From Hevea brasiliensis (lineage: Eukaryota; Streptophyta; Magnoliopsida; Malpighiales; Euphorbiaceae): a stretch of 64,000 bases of DNA. Numbering within the stretch: position 1 is the first letter of the stretch; each line of letters begins with the position of its first letter. The stretch spans positions 124,258,394 through 124,322,393 of the forward strand of contig NC_079493.1 in NCBI RefSeq assembly GCF_030052815.1. The letters run 5' to 3'. Below are positions 35,389 to 46,400 of this stretch, piece by piece. The translations under genes were made by a program, and so were the position numbers. The notes under the pieces are model-generated. The model had not been told where the DNA came from, ran no database searches, and was given only the letters and a program-made list of their open reading frames with translations.

Positions 35389-36215
35389 GCAAGATACTCT
35401 GGGCAGTTCCTTTTCTAGTGCCCATCCTTTTGGCAGTGGAAACACTTTCCTTTGCCTCCATCAGCTTTAGTCTTCCTTTTCTGTTTAGCTATTTTCTTGG
35501 AAGGACCAGGAATCTGAGGTTTCTTTTTCTTATTGCCCTTCTTCTTATTAGACTTTCCAGCAGAAGAAGATGCAACCAAAGCTACCTCTTTCCCTTTATT
35601 GCTTGGCATATTCTTTTGGGCAATAACCAGCATGTTGAGTAAACCAGCTAAGGTGCATTCCTGTTTAGTCATATGGAAATTTGTCACAAAATTCCCAAAA
35701 GACTTAGGAAGGGACTGAAGGATCAAATCCGTCTGTAGTTGGAAATCCACGTTGAAGTCAAGATGTTCCAACTGCTCAATCAGCCGAATCATCTTGTGGA
35801 CATGATCCCCAACATTCTGTCCCTCAGACATCCTCATACGGAATAGCTGTCTAGATATCTCATACCTAGCATTCTCTTTGTGCTCACCATACAACTCTTG
35901 TAGGTGAAGGAGGATCTCACTCGCACTCTGCATGTTCTCATGTTGCTTCTGTAACTCATTACTCATGGAAGCAAGCATGTAACACTTAGCTCTCATATCA
36001 TGCTCCTTCCACTTGTCCAAAGTATCATGTTCCTCTTGTGTGGCCTCTGGAGGTAAGGGACCAGGAACATTTGAATCTAGAACATATCCTATATGTTCAA
36101 GGTTCAGGACAAGCTTCAAATTTCTTAGCCAATCAGACAGATTTGGTCCTGTCAACCTATTGTGATCAAGTATGCTCGCAAGGATATTGGATGGTGGTGG
36201 TTGTTTTGTGCTCAT
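35389..36215 (-). pseudogene. gag of copia N
   Basis: An ATG at 36215 starts MSTKQPPPSNILASILDHNR, followed by LTGPNLSDWLRNLKLVL (the copia gag SDW block) and the central HKMIRLIEQLEHLDF region. The C-terminal part is very lysine-rich (KKKGNKKKKPQ), then the zinc knuckle CFHCQKDGH. The tryptophan codon expected after the histidine is TAG (35415-35417), which cuts the knuckle before its last cysteine (KRNC follows). This single change ends gag early and blocks the read-through into pol. Confidence 0.8.
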
Positions 36216-36417
36216 TTTTATCAGAAAATTAACTACAGAAAATAACTAGATTAATTAGTAAATATATCATGTAATTAACCAAAATGATTATGGTCTTTTA
36301 ATCAAATTGGTCCTCCCACTAACTTAGCGAATCCTACACTTCCAAAGTAGGAAACGGAAATCCTAGTTGGATGGATTTCTAGTGGGTGATTGAATTCTTA
36401 TAATTCTATTGATCATC

Positions 36418-36630
36418 CTCAGGTACATCCATTATTGGAATTACAATAAACTATAAGTGAGCAACTCCTTGCCCATCACATCTCATGTGAGGTTCAATCC
36501 TTTACCTAGCCCCTAATGCTCAAAATCTCAGGTACATCCATTATTGACTTATCTTGCATTAGTTAAGTTGATCCCATTGAGCCAGTAATTATGTAAATAA
36601 TTTTAATGTCCTCAGGTACATCCAATATTG
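36418..36630. repeat. Three dispersed copies of a 20-mer in the leader of copia N
   Basis: CTCAGGTACATCCATTATTG occurs at 36418-36437 and 36527-36546, and with one change (AATATTG) at 36611-36630. Spacing is about 109 and 84 bp. No coding role is apparent. Confidence 0.8.
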
Positions 36631-37404
36631 GCCACCAAACCATTTACATATTTACAACATCTCATGCTTAACAATTATTCTTAAGAAAATCTCTTAAATT
36701 AATTGCATCTCATGCAACTATTTAAAATTTCTTAAAATAATTGCCCCAATGGAGGGCCTATGTTATAATTACTTTAATTATAGCATATCCAACTTAATCA
36801 TTTGTTTGAAAGATTTTATGGTCATTCTAATTACTATTAAGGTCTCACTTTGCACATTATCCATTTAGCATGCATATATCATATAATTGCATACATTTCC
36901 ATACATCTCATGCATTCATGGATAAGCAGTAAATATGGTATGATCATGGACTTTTTAAGGGATTCAATTCTGAGCCACCAAGAATTGAATCAGGGCATTC
37001 CTAGGTGCATTTCATTCATTCATTTTATAAGAGTTGCTGAAGGAGTACATAATTAACACTTGATCTTGAATTCCTCCCACTGGTCCCACCAATGCTCTTG
37101 ACCTCCTTGAACTTCTTGCAATCCAATATTACATAGTAATCCTTGGCATACCAAGGTGAATTTACAAGAACTTAAATAAATGAAATTACAACCCAAAAAT
37201 TATTACAAACTTAATAATACATGCTAAAAATAAATTAAAATAAATTAATTAATTTACAATCCCAAAGAAATATAAAAGAAATAAATCCAATCACATTGGT
37301 CTTTTATAGTCTATGATCATCCATCATGCATATCACTATTTAACAATTAAATAAAACATACATACTTAAATTAAATTGAATATCTCATATTCAACTTAAA
37401 AATC

Positions 37405-37736
37405 CAGATTTGAATATGATTCAAATAAATTTAAAAATTCATATTTGAATCTCATTCAAACAAATTTAAAAATTCAGATTTGAATCACATTCAAACAACT
37501 TCAAAAATTCAGATTTGAATCACATTCAAACATTTTTTTAAAAAATCAGATTTGAATCACATTCAAACATTTTTTTTAAAAAATCAGATCTGAATTTTAT
37601 TCAATCAATTTTAAAAAATCAGATTTAAATATGATTCAAACAACTTTAAAAATTCAGATTTGAATCACATTCAAACAACTTTTAAAATTCAGATTTGAAT
37701 CACATTCAAACAATTTTTAAAATTCTGATTTGAACC
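37405..37736. repeat. 35-bp tandem array in the leader of copia N, about 9.3 copies
   Basis: Units begin CAGATTTGAATCACATTCAAAC, shortened here to its core TTTGAATCACATTCAAA. The core is a perfect 7-bp inverted repeat around CAC. Spacers are A/T runs of variable length. The array lies between the primer site and gag, where packaging and translation signals of retroelements are expected. Confidence 0.85.
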
Positions 37737-37990
37737 ATAATTTAATTGTGTGATTAAAAATCCTAATTAAACATTTTAATTAGTCATATGATGAACCTTT
37801 CATCATGCAACAATTGCAGAATTTAATAACAACCATGCGCACCATGATCTTCCAAAGCCATGCGCACCATGTTGGAGTTCATCAAGCATGCCGCCACACC
37901 TCTTGATCCAACCAGCAATGGATCAATCATCTCATGATCAAATCACACAATTAAATCATATAATAAACAATCTAAATGGCAAATATAGTG

Positions 37991-38002
37991 GCTCTAATAC
38001 CA
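37991..38002 (-). other. Primer binding site of copia N
   Basis: TGGTATTAGAGC on the - strand has one mismatch to the initiator tRNA-Met complement TGGTATCAGAGC and lies two bases inside the 5' LTR. Confidence 0.8.
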
Positions 38003-38004
38003 AT

Positions 38005-40102
38005 TGAAGGAACAAAAGCGTGAAAAACACAAGTTTATACCATTGAATTCAAAAATTTTCACCTAGGGTCACATGCATCATGCAAGATTTATTTTTATCT
38101 ATTTGATTTCAATGATAAACAACATATTAAAACTCTTTTAATATGTTTTTGGATCTGTATTTGCCATTTAAGATTTTAAAATTAATCAGATTAATTTTAG
38201 AACCCTAGATTAAATCAAGAACGATTACACTAACCTCTAGATGCAACTGCAGTGGTGTCTCGCCTTTGAGACTCGTCTTGAGGACACGGATGTTGTCCCT
38301 CTAGCTTGTCCACACCAAGAACACCTATGGCAGCCCTTGAACAGCTTCTAAAGCCTTTTCTATTAATTAGAAATTCAAGTTCTGCCTTTTAAGAGATTAG
38401 AGATGTAAACAGGACACTAGAAACAATTTCTAGTGTTCTTAATTCAAGAGATTGATGGCTAATCTCTTTGAATTGATGAGAGATGAAGAAGAATAGAGGG
38501 AGGGCTGCAAAATGGCGTGACCAAGGAGTGTGGCTGCTGGTTGTATTTATTTTCTCATAACAACACTTAAATAGCTAGGTTAACACATTAAACCCTTGTC
38601 ACATGTCACCCTTTGATTAGCTCTAGGTTTAAGTGACCCAATCACATTGTGCCAAGTGTCAAACCTATATGTAATCTTGATTTTAATCATCTTACATGAT
38701 TAAAAAACATTTGGCAAGCTTATGTGTTATGCCATGTGTCACCATCTCATGGTGCCACGTGTCACACTGCAAAATGACCAAAATGCCCCTGTGTCTTAAT
38801 TTTGAGTTCTCAATCCAAAATAATTATTTTTCTTCTTCTAATTAATTTATATCAAATATAAATTAATTAATTAATCTCTATTAATTAATTTCTCATTAAT
38901 TAAATTCATATTTAAACACTTTAAATATAAATTTAACTTATATTATACATCCAATAATCTAGATTTGGTTTCAAGTCATGCTAGGGACTTTGCAAACTAA
39001 TTGCAAACCAAACCTATTTAATTAATCAATTAAACTCTTTAATTAATTAATTAAATCATATTTAATTAGGTGATAACTTGTGTATGTGTGTGACTTACTA
39101 GGCTCATCACTAATTGGCAATGAGACATGATATCAACTCTTAATATCATCAGAACTCTTTCTTACCATAAATGATTTCTCTAAATCATTTTATGAACCTC
39201 ATAGACCATGGTTAACACCTAGCATAGCATGCCATGGCCACCCAATTAGTAATAAGGTTTACCTTAAATGAACCTATAATCATATGTTACCATGCACTAG
39301 AATCTCTCTGTTACAAAATCCCAACTCAATTTGAGTCATGGTTTATGTCAAACTCCATTTGCTATGAATATTATGTTCTCTTTTAATTCCAGTTCTTGAT
39401 TAAAAAGATTTTCTCATCAGAAACTCTTTTCTGAATAAATCCATCTGTCCTGGCCAGGAACTTGAAACATCAAGAACAATTAAATGAACATAGGATTTTA
39501 TCTCTATTTACTTAGAGGAACAGATTCCATCTTGATCAACACCTACCTCCATATATAACTAGTAGGAGCCAACACATGCCCATATACCCATACACAGTAC
39601 AAGTATGAAAGCAGTATCAAACTCAAAGTACCTATATACAAGATAACTGTGCTATCTCAGGTCTAAAGATTATATGCACTGATATGATTTATGACAAAAC
39701 ATTGACAAGAGTAAACTCCATGTGCTTGTCATAAGTGTCACTGGTTCGGCCTACTTATCATCTATAAGTGCCTATCATGTTTGTTATATGGCATGAGACT
39801 CACCATTCCATCTTATTTATATCTCATACAAATAACTTGGTAACAAACATGAATACAATCTTTCTGGATAAGTCATGTCCTTATTATGAAGTATCCTCGA
39901 TTGTGAACCTATTTATGATACTTTGTGCTAGAAATATTGTCACTCATATTCTTAACAACTTAAGAATAATATTTCTAACAAAATATCAATGGACCTTTTC
40001 TATTACACATAAATATATTATGTAAACAGAAAAGTGGAAATGCCTTTTATTAATAAAAATATGTACAAGATACATACTAAATGATATGCTCTAGGGCATA
40101 CA
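38005..40102 (-). repeat. 5' LTR of copia N (2098 bp)
   Basis: It is the direct repeat of 30130-32219 and ends canonically ...GGGCATACA. Indels of one or two bases account for the 8-bp length difference. The - strand end is followed by the primer site at 38002-37991. Confidence 0.92.
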
Positions 40103-40107
40103 AAACC

Positions 40108-40741
40108 TTATTAATTGATGGTAATGGATCCGTGAGCATAATCTGAGATTTTACATGATCATATTGTTCATTTAATCCCTTCAGAAACCTAATGACATAA
40201 TCATTCTGTCTATACGCTTTCACAGTAACAAGAGCATCACAACTACAAGGAGTTACGCAAGTGCAAGAAGGAATAGGCCTGAAATTCTCTAATTCATCTC
40301 ATAAAATCTTCAATTGTTTGAAATAATCAGTTACCGAAAGTTCACCTTGCTTAAAACCATAAATTTCCTCTTGCAAATCTGAAATCCGAAAAATGTCTCC
40401 CTTAGAAAACCTATCTTTGAGATCCTTCCACACTTCAGCCACTGAATCAATCCACAAAACACTCTGAGCTATTGATGTAGACAAAGAATGTGTAATCCAA
40501 GAAAGAACCATAGTGTTACATCTCTCCCAAACCGCAAACATCTGATCTGTACTAATTGGCTACCTGAGAGATCCATCGATGAATCTGACTTTATTCTTGG
40601 ATTGGCCCTCGACCATGAATGATAATTGAATCCAACAAAAACTAGAGATACAAGAACCAGTGCTGGATTCTCATTAGGATGAAGAAAGTATGGATTCGAA
40701 GGATTCGTCAAATGATCTAGTGTTTGATTTGTAGCTGTCAT
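40108..40741 (-). pseudogene. gag of copia A, N-terminal part
   Basis: It opens MTATNQTLDHLTNPSNPYFL, then the HPNENPALVLVS motif and the SW motif of plant copia gag. After a frameshift come WERCNTMVLSWITHSLS and KQGELSVTDYFKQLK. A stop at about 40558 and the shift break it. The sequence runs into the copia N insertion at 40102 and continues at 30124. Gag would build the particle. This one is dead both by mutation and by insertion. Confidence 0.75.
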
Positions 40742-40831
40742 GGTGAAAAGTTATTTTGCCGAGAAGCAATCAGAAAACTAAGCAAGAAAAATGAATAACA
40801 GAGACGCAGCAAATAACGTGCTCTGATACCA

Positions 40832-41080
40832 TAACAAAATAATAAACACTGAAAAATGGAAGCTAAAAATCTGCTTCTTCTTATTGATTGGCTCACTATT
40901 TATAGAATGTCTTCACATCAAAAATTAGTTATGCTAACTGATTAGTGAGTAACAAAACACGTGCTAGCAACTACTCTAACAACTTTTAGTTAAATATACA
41001 ACTTTTCCGCTGCTATGCCATTCATCTAGGATTAGCTACTTTGAATTTTGCAACTCTATTGGCTTCGGCTTGCTCTAATA
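40832..41080 (-). repeat. 5' LTR of copia A (249 bp)
   Basis: This is the same 249-bp unit as at 22625, with the TATA box at 40898-40904. It is followed on the - strand by a perfect tRNA-Met primer site, TGGTATCAGAGC, at 40831-40820 with no gap. That adjacency fixes the LTR end and shows that the TA terminus is real. Confidence 0.9.
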
Positions 41081-42216
41081 TATCTCTTCTTTGGTGAGCT
41101 GTAGTTGGACTAATTAATGTGGTTTTGTTCTTTGGCTATGGATCTTTCTGATCAAAGTTGAGAAATTATGTGCCGAGTATCTGAGATTTTTCTTAAGCAC
41201 TCAAAGATGATTGTATTTTGTTTTGTCTCGTGTTATCTTTGAATGATTTATGCCGGTCAAAGTTTGTCGTGATTGCCTTTAATTTGGGGAATGCTGTTCT
41301 GATAAAGTAAGATTGTTTGTTGACGTATTAGGTGAATTATTTTTGGCTAATGTACTGTCCCATGTAAAATGCTGTTATATAAGGCTGCCTGCTACCATGT
41401 TAATGAGCTGAAAGAGGGAAATACTTTTCTAAACACTTGTGTTTTATTTAATATTTATGTATGATTTTAAATCGCGGCTGCACACTCACGATAATAAGTA
41501 ATGTAAAAATTTATAAAGTTCATAAAATAAATAAATATTCAAAAATAAAAATAAAACCAAAATATATAACTAAATAATAAGTATAAATATATAAATAAAG
41601 ATATTAAAATCCATCCTTTTTACATATTTTTATTATTAATGAAATTAAAACCAAAATAACTAAATAAATAATAAATAACTAATCTTATTATCATCAAAAT
41701 AAGTATCTAGTTGGGAGAAAATGGAGAGAAAGTTGAGAAAAACAGTGGCAACGATAATAAGAAGCTAAAATCCCTTTAAATAATAGTCGTTATATTATTT
41801 TTTTAAAGCAATGAATTACTTAGAATTTGCCCAATTTCACTCAATGAAGTCAAGGCTAGGAATATGAAAGGTAAAAAGAAAACAAATGCTGCCATAAATT
41901 ACTTATCCGTTCTCCCTGCAATCTTATCCATTGTTTTTATGGCTAAAACTCTTTTGTCAAGTTTACTTTTCTTCTTTCTGATCTTTGCTAGACCATACTG
42001 TTCATTTGTTCCTCGTTTGCCATCTCTTGAAAATTGTCCCCACAGGCTTTAATGTGTTCTTTAGTCTTATGCGCCAAAGCATATGCCCTATCCTACCAGC
42101 TTATACCATTGTTTAGTATATTAACATGCATGCATAACTAAAGAACACAAGTGGTACTTGAGTCACTTCTAGGGCTATGAGATTTCGAAATTTCGACTTC
42201 AACTATCAGTTCATGC

Positions 42217-42286
<70 letters not shown>

Positions 42287-43054
42287 TTTCACTAATTCTC
42301 ACCTTCTCCAATCTCGAGAGTTTTAGTATTATCTTTTTCAAACGGTTCATTCTAACATACACGGTTCATTCATGTGATATGAGCTATTTTAAAGTAGGAT
42401 TTTATGGTTTGGGTTTTGACAAATCAGTATTTTATGATTAAATTGTTGCATATAATACCTATATTTCAAAAAGATTAATTTAATTTAAAACTCTTAAACT
42501 TTAGCTACATATTTTCACCAAATATTTTAATGACTTGCTAAGCTGATTTTTCTCCTTTGTAACGTCGTAAAACAGATTTTTCTCTACTGCTAACAGATAT
42601 ATGCTCCTTTATTTTCCCTAGCTTCCAACGTTCAAATCTTTCATTATAAATTCTGAAGTTTTATTTTTTCAGAATATAACCTGCACTTCACTCTTTGCTC
42701 TTCACTCTTCTATTGGGTTATATTTTTGCTTTTGCTGTTCTTGTTTACTTGGAATACACTTCCAAAAGAGCCTTTTAAATCCTAGAGAATTTTCGCATTT
42801 TCCAATTCATTGCTATGGGCAAAATATTCCTTAAAAGGACAGTGTTATAAACACGTCTCAGGCTTTAAATCACTGCTTTAATTTTCTACAAACCAAAATT
42901 TTCCAACGCTATCTGCCCCTGCCAAGTGCTTTTGCACAAGTATATATTACTGCAAACTACAGATCGAGCTACTAAATAACATTCCTGAAAAGGAAAATAA
43001 TTGTTTGCTTACCCTTACTATTCTTTTGATCTTTATTTTCCTTTACACTCTGAG
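41081..43054. other. 3' flank of the germin-like gene and intergenic DNA
   Basis: 41081-41450 continues the germin-like 3' untranslated region and downstream DNA displaced by copia A. It is not AT-extreme and may hold the old polyadenylation site. Further right is AT-rich DNA with a (TA)n tract at about 42219-42282. A + strand frame at 41864-42052 (MKGKKKTNAAINYL...) is hydrophobic and unsupported. No gene was accepted here. Confidence 0.5.
42219..42282. repeat. (TA)n microsatellite, about 31 repeats
   Basis: An uninterrupted run of TA dinucleotides about 64 bp long. Its true length may be uncertain in the assembly. Confidence 0.95.
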
Positions 43055-43291
43055 ATGAAGAAGCCCTCACGGCTTCCTGATCAGGATCAACTAAAATCTT
43101 TATCACCTCTAGGATGAGATTTGATTTCTTATCAATCTTTGCTGGTATGCACGTCAGTGCCAGCTGGTGATCCTATCGTCGGTGTTTGGGCAGCAGGATC
43201 CAATATTAAATGTTCTATAATTCCAGAAGAGAGTTGCAGTGCTAAGATAACAGGTTCAAACACGACTAAAAAAAATCCAACAGCAACATGA
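43055..43291 (+). pseudogene. Unrecognised coding-like relic (79 codons, one internal stop)
   Basis: From an ATG at 43055 one frame stays open to 43291 except for a single TGA after residue 20. The residues look protein-like (MKKPSRLPDQDQLKSLSPLG, stop, then DLISYQSLLVCTSVPAGD and VGVWAAGSNIKCSIIPEES). Base composition is higher in GC than its surroundings. The - strand also has a plausible 37-residue frame there (LQLSSGIIEHLILDPAAQTP), so strand is uncertain. I do not recognise the family. It lies about 150 bp downstream of the ankyrin gene's stop and could be an old exon of another gene. Confidence 0.3.
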
Positions 43292-43438
43292 ACTAACTGG
43301 AATTAATGGAAGGCAACAAATTTACATAAAAGTTTTATTTTAAAAAGACAAAGAAATATTATAAAACAAAACAAGAGAAATAAAGGCAGGTAAACAGAGG
43401 AGGAGATATCTTCAGAAGTCATTTCTCCACCTCCACGA

Positions 43439-46400
43439 TTACATGATTATTTCATCATTTCGTTTGCGGAAAATGCCAGGTCCAAATGTGGATGAGACTA
43501 TTTCAACTAAAAGAGGGAACTGCAAAATTGCAAACAAGGTGACTGGCACGCAAGCTAGTAAGCTAATTGGAACCCAAATCCAATTAACACGATGAGATAG
43601 AACTATTTGAAGGGATGAGCCAAAAGCAACGAGCATGGACACAATGGAAAAGAATAATGAGATAAGACCGATGCTCATCCTCATTGGTAAGGCTTTGAGA
43701 AAATCATATTCTGAGTAGCGTGATGTAAGTATGCCCAGAAACATCAATAATGAGGTGGACGAAGAGAAGAGAGCAAATGCATTTGATATTGCAAAAATGA
43801 GGAAAGCTGCTTCATTTAAATAAATTGGGATCCCGTGATCGCTAGTATTGCCTCCTGGCACAGTGAAAGCTGCAGCAAATGCAACTGTGACAACGAGTGC
43901 TGCCACAACTGTGCACGATGAAGCTGTGTCCTTCATCCATTTCTCACCTTGTTCGCGTAAGTCCTTGTGCTCTTCAGTAAACACCATTCTTGGAGTTTTA
44001 CCTTTTCTATTTCTCATTTCTTTGTATGAGGGTTGGACAACCTTTTCAACTTCCTGTACAGACGCTCGCGATCAAATTATATGCTATATGATCAATAAGC
44101 TAAATCCCACTAGTTAGATTGGATAGATTATAAATAATGAATAATATTACCTGGAACCATTGCAACTCTCGTTGCATTTGCAGCGCAGCACCGGAAACCT
44201 TATCTGATGGCTGCAATTCCCCTGCCAAATGCAGCAAGTTATTGCCAAATCTGTCTAGTGATGCGGTTATAAAATGCTTCCGAGAACTCATTTGATGACA
44301 AAGGAGACTGAAAATGTTTTCATGGCGATATTTTACTGCCAAATGAAAATAACTCATTCCATTTTCATCGAATACCCAAAGTGATTGAGGGTAGGCTTTA
44401 ATAACCTCTGCAACAAACTCATGAATCCCCAATCGAGCAGCAAGCCGCACCGGAGGTAATAATAGCTTCCTAACTTTTGATGCGTTATCCCCTTTTAAAG
44501 TTTCAAAAATCAAGAGTCCAAGTAGCCTAAGCGCTTGTTTATGCTTGGACATTTTTTTCACTATGGTTGGACTTGTAAGGCCTTTTTCTGAACTACCAAT
44601 TGCATTTTCCACATCACCACCTTGAGGGTAACTGCTTGGACACTCAGTACCTGAAAAAACTGCCCAGAAAAAAGGTACATTCAGTTTCTGTCTCAGATAA
44701 TGCACTAGATTCATAAATAAGAAGAATATGGATCAGGGTTAGGAGAGCAACAATGATTGAACAAGCTCCTGAAATATCCTTTCTGAATTCGACTTTGGAA
44801 TGCGCCTGGCTTTAGAGCCAATGTCAGGAAGGCAGTTTTTCCATCAGTGTCCTTTCCAAGTGCTAAGGAAGGATATTGCTCTAGCAGATCAACAGCAATA
44901 TCTGTGGACATGGGCATAACCAACAAAATTAAAGTAAGTTGAGGCTATTTCAGGTTCTCTCAAAGCTGACACTAGAGAGATTATACCAACCATACAAATC
45001 AGCAGTAATCAAAAGATTGAGAAGTTTGACACCAACTTTGCCAGCGAATGGACTTGGATCCTTATCATGAGTTACTGATCGAAGATAACACACTGCTTTC
45101 CTTTGGCCATTCTCAGCAGCTGAATGAAGTGGCGTCAGACCATATGTGTTTGTTTTCTGCGGCAATTTTGAGTCTTTTTTCACCAATATCCTCGCAGCCT
45201 CTGTGTTGCCAGCAAAAGCAGCATAGTGAAGTGGCGTGTCCCCCTCTTCATCTGGTTGTCCCAATAAATCTTTGTCCTTTAAATTCACAAGCTTCTGTAC
45301 AAATTGTATGGAGCGACCTGTGCTCACTGCAATGTGGAGTGCAGTTTCCCCCGCTCTGGTAACCTTGGCAATCGGTGCATTCTTATCATCATCAATTATT
45401 TCCTTTGCTTCTTCCCATTTACCCATTAAGGCAGCTTTGTGTAGTGGCAAGTAGTAAATTTCATCTCGACCCCTGGCTTTCTTAGTCCCTGTCAGTGTCA
45501 GCTTCTTGAATACTTGCATTCAGAGAAAAAACAGAATATGTGTGTATAGCTATGAATTCTCACCCTTTGTACATTTAATTTTGAATTAAATAATCAAATT
45601 TCAGTTCTTATCTTTGAAATTTTCTATCCTAATGCAACTTAAAATGAATGAAATTTAGTAGCTTAACCTTCTCATTCTCCTAGGATTTCTCAATGGAATC
45701 ACTTTCAGCAGGGGTTCCTGCTGCTATATATACAGCTTTAGTTCTCTCTCTTCGCTGGACAAATTAGCAGTATTGGTAGTTATTCCAACAGTGGGGGATT
45801 TGATGGAATCCATTGATGCCAAGTTTTCAAGAAAAATCACTCTACATTTTTTTTTTAGCTTAGGGCTTATATTTTAACTAAGTTATTGAAAAGCGAGTTA
45901 ATTACTGTAGGAGTGTGTCGTGGGAAGAAAAATACAAAAAAATGGTTGAAAATCTAAAAATTATAAGAATAAGATGAGTTGAAAATATAGATACGAGTCA
46001 AAATAGCATTTTTAGTTGGAACGCTATCAACAATAGCTTGCGGAGGTAAACCAGTCGAGACGTTATTCTTAACAGTGTCTCAATAAAGAAGCGGCCATCC
46101 GCGTCCCAACTAAATATGCTATTTTGACTCGAGTATGTATTTTCAACTCATTCCGTTTTCGTAATTTTTAAATTTTTAATCTTTTTTTCATATTTTCTTT
46201 TTTATGACACACTCGTATGGTAATTAATCCTTAAAAAGCGAAAAAACATATGTATATTGGCTAGGGATAGAGGGCATATCCAACACTATTATATTTATTT
46301 AATTAACAAATAATAGATATTTATTAAAATTATAATTAGTATTTATTTATAATTATAATATAATATATCAAAAAATCGAGTTGTAATTTTCCAATTTCAG

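Larger units (their letters stand above)
30130..40102 (-). mobile_element. Complete Ty1/copia element N nested in copia A
   Basis: The two LTRs (30130-32219 and 38005-40102) enclose gag and pol on the - strand. The target duplication AAACC lies at 30125-30129 and 40103-40107. The LTRs are nearly identical (about 35 differences by eye over 2.1 kb), so this is the youngest datable element in the window. It has a primer site, polypurine tract and a long leader with tandem repeats. A few stops and frameshifts in pol make it non-autonomous. Confidence 0.92.
22625..41080 (-). mobile_element. Ty1/copia element A, nested, with non-canonical TA...TA LTRs
   Basis: The two LTRs are 249 bp each (22625-22873 and 40832-41080). 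The target duplication TATCT lies at 22620-22624 and 41081-41085. Removing solo LTR G and copia N, each with one target copy, leaves a 4838-bp copia element, a normal size. Gag, protease, integrase, reverse transcriptase and RNase H read leftwards on the - strand. Both LTRs end in TA rather than TG/CA. The primer site is perfect and the polypurine tract is G-rich. It inserted into the 3' flank of the germin-like gene. Confidence 0.9.

Noticed and set aside
37405..37736. 35-bp array as CRISPR or centromeric satellite
   Set aside because: Only about nine copies, confined to one copia leader, with A/T spacers of slippage type.
40820..40831. tRNA-like sequence near GCTCTGATACCA
   Set aside because: It is a 12-nt primer binding site beside an LTR. 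No tRNA cloverleaf is present.
41864..42052. 62-codon hydrophobic frame MKGKKKTNAAINYL...
   Set aside because: No TATA box, no family resemblance, and AT-rich surroundings give such frames by chance.
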